DNA from: an uncultured Planococcus sp.
GTDB taxonomy: Bacteria; Bacillota; Bacilli; Bacillales_A; Planococcaceae
Assembly: GCA_947502505.1 (NCBI GenBank)
Contig: CANNAE010000003.1
Span: 124,001-188,000 of the forward strand
Length of the DNA: 64,000 nt
Reading direction: 5' to 3'
Shown here piece after piece: positions 44,220 to 54,441 of this stretch. The notes beneath the pieces were generated by a model. It was not told the DNA's origin. It searched no databases and saw nothing but the letters and a program-made list of their open reading frames with translations. The position numbers and the translations under genes were made by a program. Position 1 is the stretch's first letter; every line of letters begins with the position of its first letter.

Positions 44220-45944
44220 GTGCTGACTGCTAAAAATGGATCGTTTTATTTTGGAGGAGAGCCATTCCAAATCTTATCCGGAGGCATACATTATTTCCGT
44301 ACCGTGCCTGAACAATGGGAAGACCGCCTGCAGAAATTAAAAGCTCTCGGGTTGAATACGGTCGAAACCTATATTCCGTGGAATTTCCATGAACCGAAAA
44401 AAGGCCAATTCCACTTTTCGGGAATGGCGGATATCGAAGGCTTTATCGAGCTGGCACATCGTTTGGGGTTGTATGTCATTTTGCGCCCGGCACCTTATAT
44501 TTGCGCAGAGTGGGAAATGGGCGGCTTGCCGTCTTGGCTGATGACAGACAAAAATTTAGTTTTGCGAAGCAGCGACCCGGCTTTTCTTGGGCATGTGGAA
44601 GATTATTTTGCGGAGTTGCTGCCGAAGTTCACTAAGCATCTATATCAAAACGGGGGACCAGTCATCGCCATTCAGATTGAAAACGAATATGGCGCATACG
44701 GCAATGATTCGGCCTACCTTGATTTCTTTAAAGCACAATACGAACAGCATGGGCTCGACACCTTCTTGTTCACCTCAGATGGCCCGGACTTCATAACGCA
44801 AGGGTCGATGCCGGATGTAACGACGACTTTGAACTTCGGTTCGCGCGTGAATGAATCGTTCGATGCGCTTGAAGCTTTCAAACCGGATTCGCCGAAAATG
44901 GTCGCCGAGTTTTGGATCGGCTGGTTTGATTATTGGTCAGGGGAGCATACCGTGCGCAGCGGGGACGACGTTGCTTCGGTATTCAAGGAAATCATGGAAA
45001 AGAACATATCGGTCAATTTTTATATGTTTCACGGCGGCACGAACTTCGGCTTCATGAACGGCGCTAACCATTACGATGTCTACTACCCGACGATCACCAG
45101 CTACGATTACGACAGCTTGCTGACAGAAGGCGGCGCGATTACGGAAAAATACAAGGCGGTTAAAGAAGTATTACGTGAGTATCGGGAGGTACCAGCCGAT
45201 TTCGAGGAGAGCGTCTCTGCGAAAGCTTACGGAACTGTCACGCTGACCGAATCGGCCAGTTTGTTCGATTTGTTAGAAGACATCAGTGAGAAAGTCGAGC
45301 ATATTGTGCCGCTATCCATGGAAGATATCGGCCAGGCTTACGGCTACACGCTTTACCGGACGACCGTCAATCGGCGGGGTGAATTGAAAGTTAGCTCAAA
45401 AGATATTCGTGACCGCGGCTTTATTTACATCAACGGCCGCCATGTCGCAACAACATATATCAACGACGAGGAAAAAATGCTGACACTCGATTTTCCGGAA
45501 GTGGAAAATAAGCTCGAGATTCTTGTGGAAAACATGGGGCGCGCCAATTACGGAGAGCATTTGACCGATCCGAAAGGCTTGGTCAACAATTTATGGCTTG
45601 GCGAACAATATTTTTTCCACTGGGACATGTTAAAAGTGGAACTCGAGCAGTTGCCGCAAAGCTACGGAGCGGGAGAAGACCCGCGTTTCCCGAAATTCTT
45701 CCGCGGCGTGTTCGATGCTGAAGAAGGCTTGGACACCTATGTCGACACGCACGGATTTGCAAAAGGCAATGTCTTCATCAATGGCTTTAACCTCGGCCGC
45801 TACTGGAACACCGCCGGGCCGCAGCAACGCCTATACTTGCCAGGCCCATTATTGAAAAAACAACACAACGAAATCGTCGTACTGGAACTGGAACATACCA
45901 CGACGGATCAAATCCAATTGCTCGATGAACCGAAGCTAAGCTGA
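44220..45944 (+). CDS. Beta-galactosidase, GH35
   Basis: A cytoplasmic hydrolase of 574 residues. GH35 blocks: LSGGIHYFRTVPEQWEDRL, TYIPWNFHEPKKGQF, RPAPYICAEWEMGGLPSWL, IENEYGAYGND (acid/base Glu about 156) and MVAEFWIGWFDYW (nucleophile Glu about 230), then YMFHGGTNFGFMNGA. The C-terminal jelly-roll domains include GFAKGNVFINGFNLGRYW. Family members cleave beta-1,3-, 1,4- or 1,6-galactosides. GTG 44220 follows AGGAGG by 7 bases. Two beta-galactosidases of different families in a row suggest complementary linkages. Confidence 0.95.
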   Translation: MLTAKNGSFYFGGEPFQILSGGIHYFRTVPEQWEDRLQKLKALGLNTVETYIPWNFHEPKKGQFHFSGMADIEGFIELAHRLGLYVILRPAPYICAEWEMGGLPSWLMTDKNLVLRSSDPAFLGHVEDYFAELLPKFTKHLYQNGGPVIAIQIENEYGAYGNDSAYLDFFKAQYEQHGLDTFLFTSDGPDFITQGSMPDVTTTLNFGSRVNESFDALEAFKPDSPKMVAEFWIGWFDYWSGEHTVRSGDDVASVFKEIMEKNISVNFYMFHGGTNFGFMNGANHYDVYYPTITSYDYDSLLTEGGAITEKYKAVKEVLREYREVPADFEESVSAKAYGTVTLTESASLFDLLEDISEKVEHIVPLSMEDIGQAYGYTLYRTTVNRRGELKVSSKDIRDRGFIYINGRHVATTYINDEEKMLTLDFPEVENKLEILVENMGRANYGEHLTDPKGLVNNLWLGEQYFFHWDMLKVELEQLPQSYGAGEDPRFPKFFRGVFDAEEGLDTYVDTHGFAKGNVFINGFNLGRYWNTAGPQQRLYLPGPLLKKQHNEIVVLELEHTTTDQIQLLDEPKLS

Positions 45945-45975
45945 GTGATGGTTATTATAGAAGGGATGGAATCAA

Positions 45976-48006
45976 ATGATCAACGATAAATTGCCGAAGA
46001 TTTGGCACGGCGGAGACTATAACCCGGAGCAATGGGATTCACAAGAAATCTGGGACGAAGATGTGCGCATGTTTAAACTGGCTGGCATCGACGTCGCGAC
46101 CTTGAACGTTTTTTCATGGGCGCTCAATCAGCCGAACGAAGACACATACAACTTCGACTGGCTCGATGACAAAATCAACCGCTTGTACGAAAACGGCATT
46201 TACACATGCCTCGCTACAAGCACCGCGGCGCATCCTGCGTGGATGGCGAAAAAATACCCCGACGTCTTGCGCGTTGATTTCTACGGCAGAAAACGCAAAT
46301 TCGGCAGCCGCCACAACTCCTGCCCGAACAGCCCGACATACCGCGAGTATTCCGAGAAAATCGCCGACAAACTGGCAGAGCGCTACAAAGACCACCCGGC
46401 GGTCTTGATTTGGCATGTGTCCAATGAATACGGGGGCTATTGCTATTGCGACAATTGCCAGGATGCTTTCCGTGTGTGGCTGAGTGATAAATACGGCACG
46501 CTCGAAAAGCTCAACAAAGCGTGGAACACTGGATTCTGGGGCCACACATTCTACGAATGGGACGAAATCGTCGCGCCGAATATCCTCAGCGAAGAGCGCG
46601 AAGACAACGTCTCAGACTTCCAAGGAATCTCCCTTGATTATCGCCGCTTCCAATCGGACAGCCTACTCGATTGCTATAAGCTCGAATACAACGCGATCCG
46701 CAAGCATACGCCGAACATTCCGATCACAACAAACTTGATGGGGACCTACCCGATGCTCGATTACTTCAAATGGGCAAAAGAAATGGACGTTGTGTCGTGG
46801 GATAACTACCCGGCGATTGATACGCCGTTTAGCTATACGGCGATGACGCACGATTTGATGCGCGGCTTGAAGAGCGGCCAGCCGTTCATGCTGATGGAGC
46901 AGACGCCGAGCCAGCAAAACTGGCAGCCGTACAACTCCTTGAAGCGCCCGGGCGTTATGCGCTTGTGGAGCTATCAGGCAATCGGACGCGGGGCGGATAC
47001 GATCCTGTATTTCCAGCTGCGCCGTTCGGTCGGGGCTTGCGAGAAATACCACGGAGCGGTCATTGAACACGTCGGGCACGAAAATACGCGTGTCTTCAAC
47101 GATGTGGCGCAAATCGGCAGTGAATTCAACCAGTTGGGCGATACTTTGCTCGATGCGCGCGTCAACGCCAAAGTGGCGATTGTCTTTGACTGGGAAAACC
47201 GCTGGGCGACAGAACTGTCGAGCGGGCCGTCCGTGTCGCTCGATTATGTCAATGAAGTCCATAAATACTACGACGCGCTGTATAAATTGAATGTTCAAGT
47301 CGACATGATCGGTGTCGAGGAAGAGTTGAGCCAATACGACGTCGTCATTGCGCCGGTCTTGTATATGGTGAAAGAAGGCTACGCAGCGAAAGTTGAAAAC
47401 TTCGTCGAAAACGGAGGCACGTTTATCACGACCTTCTTCAGCGGTATCGTCAACGAAACAGATATCGTCACACTCGGCGGCTATCCGGGCGAATTGCGCA
47501 AGGTGCTCGGCATTTGGGCAGAAGAAATCGACGCATTGCATCCCGACGAAACGAATGAAATCGTCGTGAACGGATCGCGAGGAAGTTTGAGCGGCAGCTA
47601 TTCCTGTAATTTGCTGTTCGACTTGATCCACACAGAAGGCGCACAAGCAGTAGCTGAATACGGCTCCGATTTCTATCAAGGCATGCCTGTGCTTACGGTC
47701 AACGAGTTCGGCAAAGGAAAAGCCTGGTACGTGGCCTCAAGCCCGGACGCGGAATTCCTCGTCGACTTCTTGCAAACCGTGTGCGAAGAAGCAGGCGTTG
47801 AACCCTTGCTTTCCGTACCGGAAGGCGTCGAAACGACAGAGCGCGTCAAAGACGGCCAGACCTATTTGTTCGTGTTGAACCACAACAATAAAGCAGCATC
47901 GATCGACTTGAAAGATAGCCAGTATAAAGAACTGCTGACTGCTGAGCAATTGGGCGGCACGGTGGAACTCGAAGCCAAAGGCGTCTTCATCTTAGCGAAA
48001 GTATAA
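45976..48006 (+). CDS. Beta-galactosidase, GH42
   Basis: A cytoplasmic hydrolase of 676 residues (GanA/BgaB type), acting on beta-galactosides such as galactan oligosaccharides or lactose. Barrel motifs: IWHGGDYNPEQW, VFSWALNQP, WHVSNEYGGYCYCDNC (acid/base Glu about 151, with Cys residues of the zinc site) and MLMEQTPSQQNW (nucleophile Glu about 308). A trimerisation domain and a C-terminal beta domain follow. No signal peptide. ATG follows AGAAGGGATGGAATCAA, 31 bases after the GH35 stop, so both are in one operon. Confidence 0.95.
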   Translation: MINDKLPKIWHGGDYNPEQWDSQEIWDEDVRMFKLAGIDVATLNVFSWALNQPNEDTYNFDWLDDKINRLYENGIYTCLATSTAAHPAWMAKKYPDVLRVDFYGRKRKFGSRHNSCPNSPTYREYSEKIADKLAERYKDHPAVLIWHVSNEYGGYCYCDNCQDAFRVWLSDKYGTLEKLNKAWNTGFWGHTFYEWDEIVAPNILSEEREDNVSDFQGISLDYRRFQSDSLLDCYKLEYNAIRKHTPNIPITTNLMGTYPMLDYFKWAKEMDVVSWDNYPAIDTPFSYTAMTHDLMRGLKSGQPFMLMEQTPSQQNWQPYNSLKRPGVMRLWSYQAIGRGADTILYFQLRRSVGACEKYHGAVIEHVGHENTRVFNDVAQIGSEFNQLGDTLLDARVNAKVAIVFDWENRWATELSSGPSVSLDYVNEVHKYYDALYKLNVQVDMIGVEEELSQYDVVIAPVLYMVKEGYAAKVENFVENGGTFITTFFSGIVNETDIVTLGGYPGELRKVLGIWAEEIDALHPDETNEIVVNGSRGSLSGSYSCNLLFDLIHTEGAQAVAEYGSDFYQGMPVLTVNEFGKGKAWYVASSPDAEFLVDFLQTVCEEAGVEPLLSVPEGVETTERVKDGQTYLFVLNHNNKAASIDLKDSQYKELLTAEQLGGTVELEAKGVFILAKV

Positions 48007-48027
48007 GCACATGTAATAGAAGCAAAG

Positions 48028-48097
48028 AAAAACCCATGCACAGCGCCCGGCTATTGGAAATCAATCCAACGGTTGAGGGCAGGTGCATGGGTTTTTA
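48028..48097 (+). terminator. Terminator of the glycosidase operon
   Basis: AAAAACCCATGCAC pairs with GTGCATGGGTTTTT around an internal GC-rich region, with a T run at the end. Confidence 0.88.
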
Positions 48098-48307
48098 TTG
48101 GTGGGAATTTTTGTGGAGTATTGAATAGAATAAACAAAGCTTTTTAAATTGCGTGAAGTAGATAGTTTACTCAATCTTAATCTGAGTAAGATATTCGAGT
48201 GGTTTGGAGAAGCGTCCACTCGTAAGCCCTTCTGCTCAATAATGCTGCGTATTACTTCGCAAAGACAAGCTTCGGAAAATACGGTTTCCTGAGTTTCTCT
48301 ACATACA
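48098..48307. other. Gap between convergent operons with no identifiable gene
   Basis: 210 bases between two terminators. It contains GAAGCGTCCACTCGTAAGCCC, vaguely like pieces of the GC-structured repeats elsewhere in the window. No open gene, repeat arm or clear hairpin is seen. Confidence 0.5.
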
Positions 48308-48338
48308 GAAAAACCCGGCCAGAACTTTGGCCGGGTTT
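48308..48338 (-). terminator. Terminator of the msmX-type gene
   Basis: On the minus strand AAACCCGGCCA pairs with TGGCCGGGTTT around a 6-base loop and is followed by TTTTCTG. Confidence 0.9.
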
Positions 48339-48342
48339 CCTG

Positions 48343-49440
48343 TTATTTAATGCGCAATTCCGATTCGCTATCGAAGAAATGGGCTTTATTCATATCGAAG
48401 GCCATGTCGATCGTCTGGCCGGATTCTACATTGAAACGGGCATCTACGCGCGCAACGAAATCCTGTTCGTTGACGTTTGAGTACAGGATGATCTCCGATC
48501 CCATCAATTCCGCCACTTCTACATAAGCTTTTACTTTCGTATGTGGTGAATGGTCGAGGAACAAGGGTTCATCGTGGATGTCTTCCGGGCGGATGCCGAG
48601 GACAATTTCCTTGTCTTTATAACCTTGGTCGCGCAGTGTCGCCAGCTTGCCTTCAGGGACGAGCACTTTGACGTCTCCCATGACGAATGAATCGCCGACG
48701 ATTTTTCCGCGCAGGAAGTTCATGGACGGCGAGCCAATGAAACCGCCGACGAACATATTGTCCGGCTTGTCGTACACTTCTTTTGGCGAGCCGACTTGCT
48801 GGATAAAACCATCCTTCATGACAACGAGGCGAGTCGCCATTGTCATCGCTTCTGTTTGGTCATGCGTGACATAGACAGTCGTCGTCTGCAGGCGGCGATG
48901 GAGCTTTTGGATCTCGGTGCGCATCTGTACGCGCAGTTTGGCATCCAAGTTGGATAAAGGCTCATCCATCAAGAACACTTCTGCATCGCGCACAATGGCA
49001 CGCCCAAGAGCGACACGTTGGCGCTGGCCGCCGGATAAGGCTTTCGGTTTACGATCCAAATAATCATCAAGGCCGAGGATGCTGGAGGCATTCGCCACGC
49101 GTGACTTGATCTCATCTTTTTTCATTTTGCGCAGTTTCAAGCTGAACGCCATATTATCGTAGACGCTCATATGTGGATACAATGCATAATTCTGGAACAC
49201 CATCGCGATGTCGCGGTCTTTCGGCGAGACGTCATTGACGCGTTTGTCACCGATGTACAAGTCGCCATCCGTGATTTCTTCCAGGCCCGCAATCATCCGT
49301 AAAGTAGTGGACTTGCCGCAGCCTGAAGGCCCGACGAGTACGAGAAACTCCTTGTCACGGATTTCCAAGTTGAAATCCTGAACGGACACGACCCCTTTTT
49401 CGTATTCTTTTCGGATATTCATTAAGTTTAAACCTGCCAT
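48343..49440 (-). CDS. msmX: Multi-sugar ABC importer ATPase (MsmX/UgpC type)
   Basis: A 365-residue cytoplasmic ATPase. Walker A GPSGCGKST, signature LSGGQRQRVALGRAI, Walker B VFLMDEPLSNLDAKLR and H-loop YVTHDQTEAMT are intact. A C-terminal TOBE-like regulatory domain has GIRPEDIHDEP. MsmX-type subunits energise several sugar importers that lack their own ATPase. The importer at 38.4-41.6 kb has none, so this is the natural partner. It lies downstream of galKET on the same strand, 42 bases after galT. AGGGA lies before ATG. Confidence 0.93.
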   Translation of the reverse strand: MAGLNLMNIRKEYEKGVVSVQDFNLEIRDKEFLVLVGPSGCGKSTTLRMIAGLEEITDGDLYIGDKRVNDVSPKDRDIAMVFQNYALYPHMSVYDNMAFSLKLRKMKKDEIKSRVANASSILGLDDYLDRKPKALSGGQRQRVALGRAIVRDAEVFLMDEPLSNLDAKLRVQMRTEIQKLHRRLQTTTVYVTHDQTEAMTMATRLVVMKDGFIQQVGSPKEVYDKPDNMFVGGFIGSPSMNFLRGKIVGDSFVMGDVKVLVPEGKLATLRDQGYKDKEIVLGIRPEDIHDEPLFLDHSPHTKVKAYVEVAELMGSEIILYSNVNEQDFVARVDARFNVESGQTIDMAFDMNKAHFFDSESELRIK

Positions 49441-49482
49441 ATAAATCCCTCCCGTGTATGTAAGTGCTTTGTATAATCGCTG

Positions 49483-50979
49483 TTAAATGGTTTCTGCTTT
49501 TTTTTCATTGACAGCATGGATAAATCGCTTGAATGCTTGAGGTTCTTTCAATACACCGGCGTCTTCCAAGATCCGGACAAATTTCTTGCCCAGTTCTTCC
49601 CGTACGAGAGCTTCAGCTTGTTCGCGGTTCGCGATTGGGCCGGATTGTGCTTTTAATTGCTCCGCCCAGCCTTGATGAGCGGGGTCTACATGGTTCGTTT
49701 CACCGAGCAGGAATTCCTGGATTTGTTCCAGTTCCTGTTTTAGGCGCGGCGGCAAGACAGCGAGCCCCATCACTTCGATCAAGCCGATGTTCTCTTTTTT
49801 GATGTGATGGACGTCTGCATGGGGATGGAAAATCCCGGCAGGATGCTGCTCTGTCGTACGGTTGTTTCTCAACACCAAATCGATTTCGAACAGCCCGTCG
49901 CGTTTTCTGGCAATCGGCGTGATCGTATTATGCGGCGTATCCCCAGTAAAGGCTATTACATCTGCCGCTTCATCCGAATAGTGCTTCCAAATCTGCAAAA
50001 TCTCATCTGCAGCATTCACCAGTTCATCGATGCTTTCGCCTTTCAAGCGAATAACAGACATCGGCCAATTGACGACAGATGCCCGGATATCCGGGAATGC
50101 ATCCAAGTCGAACGAAAACGCATCTTCAGCGCGCGTCATCGCGAATTCATAACGGCCTGCCTGATAATGGTCGTGGCTCAGGATGGAACCACCGACGATC
50201 GGCAAATCGGCATTTGAACCGACGAAGTAATGGGGGAATTGTTCGGTAAACTTCAGCAAGCGTTCAAAGCCGCCACGGTCGATTTTCATGTTGCGGTGTT
50301 CTTCGGATAGCAGGATGCTGTGTTCATTATAATAGACGTAAGGCGAGTATTGGAGATACCAGTTTTCCCCGTTGAGCGGAATCTTGACGACGCGGTGGTT
50401 GGCACGTGCCGGATAGCCGATCCGCCCCACATAGCCCTCGTTTTCCTTGCACAATAAACATTTCGGGTAGCTGAGTGTTTGCTTCATTTCACGTTCGCGT
50501 TTGATCTGTTCCGGATCTTTTTCGGGTTTGGACAGGTTGATCGTAATGTCCAGCTCGCCGTAAGGGCTCTCATGTTGATAGGAGATGTTTTTTCGAATCC
50601 GGTTCATTTGGATGTAATTGCTGTTTTGGCTCAGTCCGTAAAAATAATCGGTTGCAGCGATTGGCGATTCTGCATATTTTTCATTAAATACGGAATTGAT
50701 GGCGGAAGGCCTGGCGACAAAGCAGTTCATAATGTTCGCCGACAGCATTTCCTTGTCGTCCAAGAGATCTTGGATAACGCCGTTTTCAACTGCGTAGTCG
50801 ATGAGCTCTTCCAATAAGTTCGGAATGGTGCCGTCTAGTGGTTCGATAGTTTCTTCGGGGAAGGCATCCAGTTCGAGCAAGTGCATCACCTGGTTGCGGG
50901 CATAATCGATATCGTCCCTTTCGATCAATCCAGTTGCCAAGGCTTTATGGATGAGTCCGGCAAGTGTTTGTTGGATCAT
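49483..50979 (-). CDS. galT: Galactose-1-phosphate uridylyltransferase (type 2 GalT)
   Basis: A cytoplasmic Leloir enzyme of 498 residues exchanging UMP between UDP-glucose and galactose-1-P. Its length and [24 protein letters not shown] block are those of the long Firmicutes GalT class, with the HPH active-site segment. Other conserved parts are [25 protein letters not shown] and [22 protein letters not shown]. Start ATG overlaps the galE stop by four bases. It is third in galK-galE-galT. Confidence 0.95.
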   Translation of the reverse strand: MIQQTLAGLIHKALATGLIERDDIDYARNQVMHLLELDAFPEETIEPLDGTIPNLLEELIDYAVENGVIQDLLDDKEMLSANIMNCFVARPSAINSVFNEKYAESPIAATDYFYGLSQNSNYIQMNRIRKNISYQHESPYGELDITINLSKPEKDPEQIKREREMKQTLSYPKCLLCKENEGYVGRIGYPARANHRVVKIPLNGENWYLQYSPYVYYNEHSILLSEEHRNMKIDRGGFERLLKFTEQFPHYFVGSNADLPIVGGSILSHDHYQAGRYEFAMTRAEDAFSFDLDAFPDIRASVVNWPMSVIRLKGESIDELVNAADEILQIWKHYSDEAADVIAFTGDTPHNTITPIARKRDGLFEIDLVLRNNRTTEQHPAGIFHPHADVHHIKKENIGLIEVMGLAVLPPRLKQELEQIQEFLLGETNHVDPAHQGWAEQLKAQSGPIANREQAEALVREELGKKFVRILEDAGVLKEPQAFKRFIHAVNEKKAETI

Positions 50980-51977
50980 AGCTTAACCTCTTCTCCGTAG
51001 CCCGCAGGATGAGCGGAATGCCAATTCCAGGCATCTTCAATGATTTTCGTCACTGAAGTATGGCTTGGCTGCCAGCCGAGAATGCGTGTCGCTTTTTCTG
51101 TACTGGCGACGAGGATGCTCGGGTCGCCTGCCCGGCGCGGCCCGATTTTGACGGGGATTTTTTTACCAGTAACAGAACGCGCGGCAGAAATCATTTCATT
51201 AACCGAGAATCCTTGGCTGCTGCCGAGGTTGAAGACGTCATTTTCTCCGCCGTTTCTTAAGTAGTCGAGTGCCAACAAGTGGGCATTGACGAGATCTTCG
51301 ATATGGACGTAGTCACGGATGCACGTGCCATCCGGCGTGTCGTAATCATCGCCGAAAACGGTGATTTCCTTGCGCTGCCCGAGGGCTGCCTGCAAAATGA
51401 TTGGCACAAGATGGGATTCAGGACGGTGATCTTCTCCGATTTCGCCTGTCGCCCGTGCGCCCGCTACATTGAAATAGCGCAAGGAAACGAACTTCAAATC
51501 ATGCGCAGCAGAAGTCCATTTCATCATTTTTTCCATCGTCAGCTTGGTTTCGCCGTAAGTGTTGGTCGGCTCGGTCGGCATCGTTTCGGTGATCGGCACG
51601 GTTTCCGGCTCTCCGTAAGTTGCGGCTGTGGAAGAAAAGACGATGTTTTTGACGCCGTGTTTCGTCATGGCCTGCAGCAAGACCTGGGTGCCGTATACGT
51701 TATTGTCAAAGTACTTTAACGGGTTTTCCATCGATTCGCCGACCAGTGAGTTGGCTGCAAAATGAAGAACTTCGTCGATTGATTCGTTTTCGAATACTGT
51801 ATCCAGGAAGTCGGCGTCCCTGATATCGCCTTCGTAAAAAACGGCTTCCGGGTGGACCGCTTGCCGGTGCCCATTCTCCAAATTGTCGACGACCACGACT
51901 TGCATGCCTTGGTCGATCAATTGATAGACCGCATGAGAACCGATATAGCCCGCTCCACCTAATACGAGTACGCTCAT
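50976..51977 (-). CDS. galE: UDP-glucose 4-epimerase
   Basis: A cytoplasmic extended SDR of 333 residues interconverting UDP-galactose and UDP-glucose. It has [18 protein letters not shown] (NAD loop), [23 protein letters not shown] with the catalytic Ser/Thr and [13 protein letters not shown] with the catalytic Tyr and Lys. ATG 51977 follows GAGGAG by 8 bases; an upstream in-frame GTG overlaps that site. It overlaps galK and galT by four bases each. Confidence 0.96.
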   Translation of the reverse strand: MSVLVLGGAGYIGSHAVYQLIDQGMQVVVVDNLENGHRQAVHPEAVFYEGDIRDADFLDTVFENESIDEVLHFAANSLVGESMENPLKYFDNNVYGTQVLLQAMTKHGVKNIVFSSTAATYGEPETVPITETMPTEPTNTYGETKLTMEKMMKWTSAAHDLKFVSLRYFNVAGARATGEIGEDHRPESHLVPIILQAALGQRKEITVFGDDYDTPDGTCIRDYVHIEDLVNAHLLALDYLRNGGENDVFNLGSSQGFSVNEMISAARSVTGKKIPVKIGPRRAGDPSILVASTEKATRILGWQPSHTSVTKIIEDAWNWHSAHPAGYGEEVKL

Positions 51978-53158
51978 AATTGCCACTCCTCTACTAGCTC
52001 TTTTGCGCCATCCGAAATTTTCGCTTCGTAAAACGATGGGGGATAGCCGAAATCTTCGCTATAGACTGTTGTCAGTGTTCTTTTGAAACTGTCGATCTGT
52101 GTTCGTTCGACGATCGCGATCGCACAGCCGCCGAATCCCGCCCCGGTCATCCGCGCGCCGATGACGCCGGGATGGGCCCAGGCCGTTTCCGCGATTTTAT
52201 CGAGTTCCGCTCCCGTGACTTCGTAATCATCGCGAAGCGAGATGTGGGAGGCATTCATCAGTTTTCCGAACGCTTCGATATGGCCTTGCTCGAGTTCGCT
52301 GAGCGCTTGCAAGGTCCGTTCATTTTCGTAGACAGCGTGCTTGGCGCGTTTTCGGTTGATGTCGTTTGTGATTAATTGCTTATGCTGCTCGAATTGTTCG
52401 CCGGTCAACTCGCCGAGGCTATCGATTGGCAATTCTGTCCGCAAATCCATCAAAGCCTGTTCACATTCGCTGCGGCGTTCGTTGTATTTGGAGCCGGCGA
52501 GCGTCCGTTGTTTATTGGAATTGATGATGACAATCTCATAGCCGTTCAATTCGACCGGTGCGTAACTGAATTCCAGCGTCTGGCAATCGAGCAGCATGGC
52601 GTGGTCTTTTTTGCCTTTGCCAATGGCGAATTGGTCCATGATGCCGCTATTGACACCGAGGTAATCGTTTTCAACTTTCTGCCCCAGGCGGATCATCTGC
52701 AGCCGCTCGATTTCTAAATCGAATAGCTCTTCTAGCACGACTCCTGTCGCCATTTCAATGGAAGCGGAAGAGGAGAGGCCAGCGCCGTTTGGAATGTCGC
52801 CATAAAACAAGATATCCATCCCGGAGGAAATCGAAAATCCGTTTTCGATGAATGTGTGAATCATGCCTTTCGGGAAGTTCGCCCAGTCGTGTTCGGGGTT
52901 GAAAGACAAATCGCTAAGTGTACACTCGATGATGCCAGCATCCGGAAAGTTCATCGAATAAAAACGCAATGTTTGATCGGTGCGCTTTCTGGCAATCGCG
53001 TAAGTGCCGAGTGAGATAGCCGCTGGAAACACATGGCCGCCATTGTAATCGGTATGTTCACCGATCAAATTGATACGGCCGGGTGCGAAGAATGAACGCG
53101 GTGTGTCAGTGGCCTGAAAGATATCCTGGTAGTTTTGCAGCAAATCTGGCTGTGTCAT
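51974..53158 (-). CDS. galK: Galactokinase
   Basis: A cytoplasmic GHMP kinase of 394 residues making galactose-1-P with ATP. Signature [22 protein letters not shown] loop [13 protein letters not shown], and C-terminal [16 protein letters not shown] are all intact. The second of two adjacent ATG codons (53158) is better placed behind GGAGGG. First gene of galKET, transcribed from a promoter next to the divergent ROK repressor gene. Confidence 0.96.
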   Translation of the reverse strand: MTQPDLLQNYQDIFQATDTPRSFFAPGRINLIGEHTDYNGGHVFPAAISLGTYAIARKRTDQTLRFYSMNFPDAGIIECTLSDLSFNPEHDWANFPKGMIHTFIENGFSISSGMDILFYGDIPNGAGLSSSASIEMATGVVLEELFDLEIERLQMIRLGQKVENDYLGVNSGIMDQFAIGKGKKDHAMLLDCQTLEFSYAPVELNGYEIVIINSNKQRTLAGSKYNERRSECEQALMDLRTELPIDSLGELTGEQFEQHKQLITNDINRKRAKHAVYENERTLQALSELEQGHIEAFGKLMNASHISLRDDYEVTGAELDKIAETAWAHPGVIGARMTGAGFGGCAIAIVERTQIDSFKRTLTTVYSEDFGYPPSFYEAKISDGAKELVEEWQL

Positions 53159-53191
53159 CATGTCCCTCCAATACTTTGTAAATTAATTTAA

Positions 53192-53228
53192 TTAACATAA
53201 GTATATGGTATTTTGTTAAACTATTCAA
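53192..53228 (-). promoter_or_regulatory. galKET promoter with candidate ROK repressor operator
   Basis: On the minus strand TTGAAT (53223-53228), 17 bases, TATACT (53200-53205) form a good sigma-A promoter. The inverted repeat TTAACA (53192-53197) and TGTTAA (53214-53219) straddles the -10. The adjacent ROK protein is the obvious ligand. Confidence 0.65.
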
Positions 53229-53265
53229 TAAAGAAACTGAAAACATTAAAAACGGAGGAATCAGC

Positions 53266-54417
53266 ATGCGCCAAGGCAGCTTTCAATGGATGAAATCGAT
53301 GAACAAATCGCTCATTCTCAATAAAATCAGAACGCAAGGGCCGATCTCCAGGGCGCAGATTGCGCGCGAGACCAACTTGACCCGCCCGACAGTGAGCAGC
53401 AATGTAAAAGAATTGATCGACCAGAACATTGTCGAAGAAAGCGATATCGGCCAGTCCCAAGGTGGCCGCAAACCGACGATGCTGGTCATCAATAACGGCG
53501 CTTTCTGCATACTCGGAGTGGATGCCGGACCGGATTCGATCGAATGCATCGTGGCGGACCTTTCCGGAAAAGTGCTTGAAAGGTCCGAAACCCAATTGCA
53601 ATTGCCGACCGATAATGAAAAATTCCTCGATGCCTTGAAAAGTTGCATCCAGGACTGCCTCGTGAAGACGGCAGGCAAAGATGTCATCGGTATTGGTGTG
53701 GCCATGCACGGTGTGGTGGATGTCGAGACCGGCGTGTCACTGGTTGCGCCGAATTTAGGGCTTACCAATATCCCGATCAAAGAAGAGCTTGAGAACACGT
53801 TCGGTTTGGAAGTGAAAGTGGAAAACGATGCACGCGCCATGGCACTTGGAGAGTTTTGGTTCGGCGACCATGGTGAACTCGAGAGCATGCTTGCGGTCAA
53901 TATTGGCCGTGGCGTAGGCGCAGGGATGATCATCGGCGGAAAGCTATACCACGGCTCTTCCGATATCGCCGGGGAGATCGGCCATATGACGATCGATCTG
54001 AACGGGGAGGTTTGTGAATGCGGCAACCGCGGATGCCTGCAAACCTTTGCAGCAGGACCGGCAATTGCACGCAACATCAGCGATAAAACCACAGAATCAC
54101 TGAGTGCTGAACAAGTTTTCGAACAAGCCTTGTGCGGCAATGAAGCATGCATCGAGGTGTTGACAAAAGCGGGAAAAGCGATGGGTGTGGGGCTGACCAA
54201 TCTGATCCATATCGTCAATCCGGAAAAAATCGTCCTCGGCGGCGGCGTTTCCAAAGCGCAGCAATTTATCCTGCCGGCAATCCGTGAAACGATTCGAGCG
54301 TCTGCATTAACGCAATCGGCAAGCCGGACAAAAGTGGAAATCACCAAGCTTGGCGACGACGCCACGTTAATCGGGGCAGTGACGCTGTTGCTGGTGGACG
54401 TTTTTGAACTGGCGTAA
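53266..54417 (+). CDS. ROK-family transcriptional repressor of galactose genes
   Basis: A 383-residue XylR/NagC-type regulator. The N-terminal winged HTH (about 12-75) has ILNKIRTQGPISRAQIARET and LTRPTVSSNVKELID. The sugar-kinase-like ROK part follows: ILGVDAGPDSIECIV, VENDARAMALGEFWFG, GEIGHMTIDLNGEVCECGNRGCLQTFAA with the zinc-binding His-Cys cluster CECGNRGCL. It is divergent from galKET and upstream of galM, so galactose or an intermediate is the probable inducer. CGGAGGAATCAGC precedes ATG. It could also act on the glycosidase operon; no operator was recognised there. Confidence 0.9.
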   Translation: MRQGSFQWMKSMNKSLILNKIRTQGPISRAQIARETNLTRPTVSSNVKELIDQNIVEESDIGQSQGGRKPTMLVINNGAFCILGVDAGPDSIECIVADLSGKVLERSETQLQLPTDNEKFLDALKSCIQDCLVKTAGKDVIGIGVAMHGVVDVETGVSLVAPNLGLTNIPIKEELENTFGLEVKVENDARAMALGEFWFGDHGELESMLAVNIGRGVGAGMIIGGKLYHGSSDIAGEIGHMTIDLNGEVCECGNRGCLQTFAAGPAIARNISDKTTESLSAEQVFEQALCGNEACIEVLTKAGKAMGVGLTNLIHIVNPEKIVLGGGVSKAQQFILPAIRETIRASALTQSASRTKVEITKLGDDATLIGAVTLLLVDVFELA

Positions 54418-54441
54418 AGCGAGTGCGTTGTTTGAGGTGAT

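Noticed and set aside
46663..47679. Long minus-strand frame opposite the GH42 gene (338 codons)
   Set aside because: Shadow caused by the GC-rich third positions of the real GH42 gene; no protein features.
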